From Kazachstania africana CBS 2517 (taxonomy: Eukaryota; Ascomycota; Saccharomycetes; Saccharomycetales; Saccharomycetaceae): a DNA stretch of 64,000 nt. The translations under genes were made by a program, and so were the position numbers. Below the pieces are notes generated by a model, which saw only the letters and a list, made by a program, of their open reading frames with translations, was not told the origin of the DNA and made no database searches. The DNA lies in NCBI RefSeq assembly GCF_000304475.1, contig NC_018943.1, positions 434,001-498,000 of the forward strand, read 5' to 3'. Each line of letters opens with the position of its first letter. The stretch's first letter is position 1. This document shows positions 59,955-64,000 of the stretch, one piece after another.

Positions 59955-60887
59955 CTACTTTTTAGTTTTTGGAGGATTGAAGACGAATTTCCTGGTCTTT
60001 ATGCCTGCCCATTTGAATTTCTTGACCCAGACAGACAATAAGTATAGGGAGGTTAGTACGATCATAGTCTTCAAACCAAGCCTTTTCCTTTCGTCCAATT
60101 CTGGTTCTGCACACCAGTTCAAGAATGTAGTCACGTCCTTGGCCATTTGTGATGTTGTTGCAGGTGTACCATCTTCATACTCTACAAGATCGTCGAAGAG
60201 AACTCTTGCCATAGCTATAGAGCCACCTGGGAAATATGGATTGTAATTACCGCCTGAAGGTAAAGTTACACCGGCAGGAGGATCCTCTGGATAACCCGTT
60301 AATAGAGAGAAAATGTAGTCTGGGCCACCATGTCTTGCCTTAACGATCAAAGAAAGGTCTGGCGGTAATGCACCTTGATTGGCTGCTCTAGCGGCTTCTT
60401 CATTTGGATAGGGACCTGGAATGTAATCTGCCAATTTACCTGGTCTTTTCTTTGGATTACCTTGCTCATCTGGCTCGTCATCATATTCGAATTGTTCTGC
60501 CATGTCTTTGACCTCGGCATTTGTATGTGATACACCAACCATTGTTCTCCAAGCCACTCTATCCAGGGAATGGCAGGCAGCACAAACTTCTCTATAAACT
60601 TGGTAGCCTCTTCTTATGGATGCATGGTCAAAAGTTTCAAAGGGGCCCTTATGTGACCAAGGGAATGAAGGTGGATGTAAACCATGCTCAGAAGCAGTCA
60701 TCGCTTCACCTGTCAAAGATCCTATATATAGTAATCCAGCTGACGTTAATCCCAGTGCAGCGGCACCCGTTACTAGTAATTTATTTGATTTTCCTTTACC
60801 ATGAGCTGATGCAGTAGATAATGAACGTAGGGGAATACGGAAAGCCGGCCTACTACTGCCTATATTTTTACAAAAGTGTGGAAACAT
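59955..60887 (-). CDS. CYT1: Mitochondrial cytochrome c1
   Basis: Haem-containing subunit of respiratory complex III that passes electrons from the Rieske protein to cytochrome c. The protein is 310 residues (S. cerevisiae 309). A bipartite presequence (basic about 1-33, hydrophobic about 37-57) directs it to the intermembrane space. The haem-binding motif CAACH gives Cys102, Cys105 and His106. The axial Met lies in GGSIAMARVL, and an acidic EYDDEPDEQG loop is typical. A C-terminal helix (about 275-293) anchors it, with a basic matrix tail ending KTKK. A CCAAT box in sense orientation (61121-61125), about 234 bp upstream, fits Hap2/3/4/5 control. Confidence 0.97.
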   Translation of the reverse strand: MFPHFCKNIGSSRPAFRIPLRSLSTASAHGKGKSNKLLVTGAAALGLTSAGLLYIGSLTGEAMTASEHGLHPPSFPWSHKGPFETFDHASIRRGYQVYREVCAACHSLDRVAWRTMVGVSHTNAEVKDMAEQFEYDDEPDEQGNPKKRPGKLADYIPGPYPNEEAARAANQGALPPDLSLIVKARHGGPDYIFSLLTGYPEDPPAGVTLPSGGNYNPYFPGGSIAMARVLFDDLVEYEDGTPATTSQMAKDVTTFLNWCAEPELDERKRLGLKTMIVLTSLYLLSVWVKKFKWAGIKTRKFVFNPPKTKK

Positions 60888-61881
60888 CTGAATATAGTTG
60901 AAGGAGGTAATTATGCAAGGTCGGGCTCTTCTTAATGATTAAATTTTTTGCAGCTTTTGTAGTGAGTATTGTATAAAGATATTTTAGTTCTACGAAATTG
61001 AGGTTGTTTACAGGTTGCTGATGTCCATTCAAGACCGAGATTAATAAGTTTTATACATCTTGGTAGGATGTACTAGCATCACTGAGTCCGATACGTTGTA
61101 ATGAATTGTAGTCGAACCTTATTGGCTATCTCGTAAGGTGAACGGGGGGGATGGGGGTATTCTACGGGGATTTCTCAGCGGTGAAAAAAAAAAAAAAATG
61201 TAGTGCAATCATTTTTGACTTTCTCGGGGAAAAAAATTACCATTTTATGATTTTTCAGTCACGTGATGTAAAAAACTTCTGTAGAGGTCACGTGCCTAGG
61301 TTTTTGCAATTGGTTGCACAGCAACGGATAACAAAGTTGCTGTCAATTTGCATTGTTAGGAAGATAATTCTGTTTTCAGTAGTATCATTAGGAAGGTATG
61401 TTGACCCATAGTCACCAGTGAGCTATCCTCATAGATATACTTGGGTTTGAATAGCTTCATTCGATCAGCTAGTGCCACTAACATATGCTAACGTGTTTCA
61501 TAAATTTCTTGTCTAGATGCTCCTGTAGCAGGTCCATTCCGTCTTTATACTTTATATATTATTTTATGTAAGAAACAATGTATTGGTCCAGATATAGAGG
61601 TCCCTGTACCAGTACTGTAAAATCCAAACCACTAAATAATCAATTATAGACGTACTATGCAGTATAATATCGCAGTGTTCCTCCGGCCAGGTTGTTTCTT
61701 CTTTCATGGCAAATTTGTTATATAAATTTATCTATGATCAGCCGAACGGCTGTAACAGTTTTAATGACCGCTCGCAGTATTTTCGAATTACAGAAGGAGG
61801 AAAAACAAGGAATTTTTAGAGAAATATATAGATCAAATTGTGAACTACAACAGAAGGCATCGTTAGGGAAAGCATTTTCGA
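60888..61881. promoter_or_regulatory. CYT1-YNG1 divergent region
   Basis: This 994-bp gap is between divergent genes. On the CYT1 side are an inverted CCAAT box (61121-61125) and G-rich words around 61,144-61,157, followed by an A15 tract near 61,184. In the middle two E-boxes, CACGTG at 61260-61265 and 61289-61294, are 29 bp apart. The YNG1 side is AT-rich without recognised sites. Small frames here look like chance. Confidence 0.45.
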
Positions 61882-62484
61882 ATGACGTCGCATCAGGAGA
61901 CTTTGAAAGAAGCTTCTGATTCTGACATTAGGTATAGTTTCATAAATACATTAGACCATTTTCCAAGTGATATAATAAGAACGTTATGGCTGATTCAGTC
62001 TCTTGATATTAAATTACAAAAAGAGAAAACAACGAATCAATTAAGATTGACTATAGTGGAGCAATCAGAATTTCTAAACAGTCTAATAGACGAACAAATA
62101 TCGAAACTTGATGAACAGAAAAGAAAATTGAAGTATCAACAGATAATAAAAAAAAGGTATTTCAAGCTTTATAAGGATTATAAACCAAAGAGGTTAAAGA
62201 TTAAGATTAATTTAAGAGAGAAGAAATTTCAAGAACTACAAAAGAGGAAAGAGGATGAAATCAGAAGGAAACAGGAAATGATTGATTCCAACGTGGAACG
62301 ATATTGTTTTTGTAATGATGTTTCATATGGTGATATGATTGCTTGTGATAACACGAATTGTAAAATTGAATGGTTTCATTACGGTTGTGTAGGTCTAAAG
62401 AATGAACCCACGGGGAAATGGTATTGTAGTGATACTTGCAAATTGGAGGCGACCAAGAAAAAGAGTAAGAAAAAGGGAAAATAG
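61882..62484 (+). CDS. YNG1: ING-family PHD finger protein Yng1 of NuA3
   Basis: Subunit of the NuA3 histone H3 acetyltransferase; its PHD finger reads trimethylated H3 lysine 4. The protein is 200 residues (S. cerevisiae 219). The N-terminal ING helical region (about 18-100) includes the family segment [19 protein letters not shown]. The C-terminal PHD finger spans C142-C186 with the C4-H-C3 order (CFCN, CDNTNC, WFHYGC, WYCSDTC), and Trp164 sits in the peptide-binding site. A basic KKKSKKK tail follows, as in ING proteins that bind phosphoinositides. Convergent with RPL3 (70 bp). Confidence 0.94.
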   Translation: MTSHQETLKEASDSDIRYSFINTLDHFPSDIIRTLWLIQSLDIKLQKEKTTNQLRLTIVEQSEFLNSLIDEQISKLDEQKRKLKYQQIIKKRYFKLYKDYKPKRLKIKINLREKKFQELQKRKEDEIRRKQEMIDSNVERYCFCNDVSYGDMIACDNTNCKIEWFHYGCVGLKNEPTGKWYCSDTCKLEATKKKSKKKGK

Positions 62485-62554
62485 GAATTAAAAAAAGACG
62501 TTTTTAATATGTAAAGAAAATAAATAATAGTATATTATATATTTAATTTTAAAT

Positions 62555-63718
62555 TTATAAGTCCTTCTTTAAAGTACCCATGAAAGCGTGCTTTTCAGCT
62601 GGGGTTTGGAATCTACCCTTACCGAACTTAGAAGCAGTGTCAATCCATTTTAAGGTAACTTCTTCTAAAGCCTTTCTGGAGGTGTTAGTGTATAAGGACT
62701 TTCTTAAAGTAACAACTCTCTTTCTGGTACCTGGGATAGAACCCTTTAACATGACGAAGTCATTGTTAATTGGACCGTAGTGGACGAAACCACCCATTGG
62801 GGTAATGGTCTTCTTGGTTCTGTCGAAAGAAGTGGAGGCATTAGCTTCATCATCACCCTTACCGATTCTGTAGATCTTGTGGTTGATAGAAGTTCTGTGG
62901 TGGTAACCGTTTTGACCGGCTCTAGCAACAGTCCACATAACGTGGGCTGGATGCCAAGCACCAATACAAGCAACCTTTCTTAAACCTCTATGAGTCTTTC
63001 TTGGTAATTTCTTGGTACCCCATCTGTGGGTAACACCTTCGAAACCATGACCCTTGGTGACAGCGACAACATCAATCATTTCGTTTTGTTCAAAGACAGA
63101 GTCAACAGAGACGGTCTTTTCGAAATGTTCTCTAGCCCAGTCAATCTTTTCGGAGATAGAACCACCGTTTAATTGAATTTCAGCTAAGTGAGCCTTCTTT
63201 TGAGCTAATGGAGTCTTTCTGACTTGAGTGTGGACTAAGACTCTGATAACGGTAGCGTACTTTCTTAATCTGGCTAATTCCTTTTCGATAGCAGCACCAT
63301 CTTGAGCGTACTTGGTAGAGTACTTGGTGAAAGCCTTCTTCTTGGACTTGTACCAGTTCTTGTAGAATCTTCTCTTGACTTCATCGGATAAATGTTCAGC
63401 CCAGACGGTAGTTAAGGATCTTAAACCTCTTGGGGTTTCAACGTAACCGACAACACCGACAACGACAACAGCTGGAGCATCAACGACGGTAACAGCTTCG
63501 ACAATTTCACGCTTGTGGAACTTGGAACCTGGTCTGTCTAAGTCTCTGACAATAGTAGTCATACCGGCCTTGTAACCTAAGAAGGAGGTTAAAGCGACTG
63601 GCTTAGATTGGTCGTCCTTTGGGAAAGACTTAACTCTACCTCTGACAGAGACAGCTCTCTTTCTTGGTAAGAAACCTAAATGACCGTGACGTGGTGCTTC
63701 GAATTTTCTGTGAGACAT
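62555..63718 (-). CDS. RPL3: 60S ribosomal protein uL3
   Basis: Essential large-subunit protein reaching into the peptidyl-transferase centre. The protein is 387 residues, the same as in S. cerevisiae and almost identical. The N-terminal [15 protein letters not shown] extension, the basic thumb and the W-finger region ([15 protein letters not shown]) are intact, as is the methylated His of family members within [10 protein letters not shown]. Codon use is strongly biased toward preferred codons, as for RPL40. No intron. The promoter to the right has several TGAAAAATTTT words. Confidence 0.99.
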   Translation of the reverse strand: MSHRKFEAPRHGHLGFLPRKRAVSVRGRVKSFPKDDQSKPVALTSFLGYKAGMTTIVRDLDRPGSKFHKREIVEAVTVVDAPAVVVVGVVGYVETPRGLRSLTTVWAEHLSDEVKRRFYKNWYKSKKKAFTKYSTKYAQDGAAIEKELARLRKYATVIRVLVHTQVRKTPLAQKKAHLAEIQLNGGSISEKIDWAREHFEKTVSVDSVFEQNEMIDVVAVTKGHGFEGVTHRWGTKKLPRKTHRGLRKVACIGAWHPAHVMWTVARAGQNGYHHRTSINHKIYRIGKGDDEANASTSFDRTKKTITPMGGFVHYGPINNDFVMLKGSIPGTRKRVVTLRKSLYTNTSRKALEEVTLKWIDTASKFGKGRFQTPAEKHAFMGTLKKDL

Positions 63719-64000
63719 TGTATAATATACTTAATGTGTTGTGAAGTGATTATGTTATAAAAACGTATTAAAGATAAAAGTAATGAAATATAATTATTTT
63801 TCAAAATTTTTCATCAAATTCGCTGTTTAAATAACTGAAAAAAAAATGATGAAAAAGTTGCGTCCATCGCAATGAAAAATTTTCCGGTAACCAAAAAAAT
63901 GAAAAATTTTCGAAAATTTTCATGCGGGCAAAACTGAGAAACTACTGTAGAAAAGATTATAAGTAGATTAGTGAAAAAGAGATGAGATGGACTGTCAAGC
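63719..64000 (-). promoter_or_regulatory. RPL3 promoter with repeated RRPE words (runs off window)
   Basis: Four TGAAAAATTTT-type words, the RRPE element bound by Stb3, lie at 63802-63813, 63873-63884, 63900-63911 and 63912-63922; the last two form a near-palindrome. A PAC-like CATCGC lies between the first two. No good Rap1 site is seen in the visible 282 bp, although one may lie outside. Confidence 0.55.

Overview
The window is AT-rich budding-yeast nuclear DNA. About 33 protein genes are packed on both strands with short spacers. Nearly all can be named by family resemblance and by their order relative to Saccharomyces cerevisiae. No tRNA, rRNA, transposon, LTR or CRISPR array was seen. 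Two genes show spliceosomal intron signals: RPL40 (clear) and SKI7 (proposed). The features point to Saccharomycetaceae after the whole-genome duplication (WGD). Genes that would be interleaved in an unduplicated relative (for example UFE1, CDC21, HBS1, NUP133, PRP16) are absent from their places, and a SKI7-type pseudo-GTPase sits apart from any HBS1. I cannot fix the genus; the Kazachstania/Naumovozyma side of the clade is a guess.

Left block (1 to about 30.1 kb) follows S. cerevisiae chromosome IX-left: UBP7 (5' end cut by the window), GUT2, IMP2', RRD1, a YIL152W-like gene broken by a frameshift, MCM10, MLP1/2, RPL40 with its intron, SLN1, ATG32, PAN6, NDC80, SSL2. ESL1 (YIL151C) is missing. 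A GC-rich, hairpin-rich stretch at 15.36-15.64 kb between MLP and RPL40 is the best candidate for an unrecognised RNA gene.

Junction (about 30.1 to 31.5 kb): a small GNAT acetyltransferase resembling HPA3/HPA2, whose upstream region carries a symmetric pair of CTCGAG sites.

Right block (31.5 to 63.7 kb) follows chromosome XV-right: LPX1, WHI5, PXL1, TGL4/5, DIA2, ATX2, BUD21, RTS2, SKI7, SGO1, a YCII-domain gene, RPF2, GYP1, VPS5, ALG8, MSA1, CYT1, YNG1, RPL3. PXL1 and RPF2 lie on chromosome XI in S. cerevisiae but are kept on this copy here. In S. cerevisiae the sister region on XI-right runs UBP11-ESL2-MLP1-RPL40B-SRL3-PXL1-TGL4. That order matches this whole window, so the window appears to keep an ancestral linkage that S. 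cerevisiae split between IX and XV.

Functions are the usual mixture of a yeast chromosome: kinetochore and cohesion (NDC80, SGO1), G1/S control (WHI5, MSA1), replication and repair (MCM10, SSL2, DIA2), ribosome production (RPL40, RPL3, RPF2, BUD21), osmosensing (SLN1), mitochondrial metabolism and mitophagy (GUT2, CYT1, ATG32), trafficking (GYP1, VPS5, ATX2), lipid turnover (LPX1, TGL) and mRNA decay (SKI7). There is no operon-like system. The points most worth following are the SKI7 5' intron, the YIL152W-like frameshift, the 15.4-kb RNA candidate, the E-box inverted repeat before RPF2, and the IX/XV junction.
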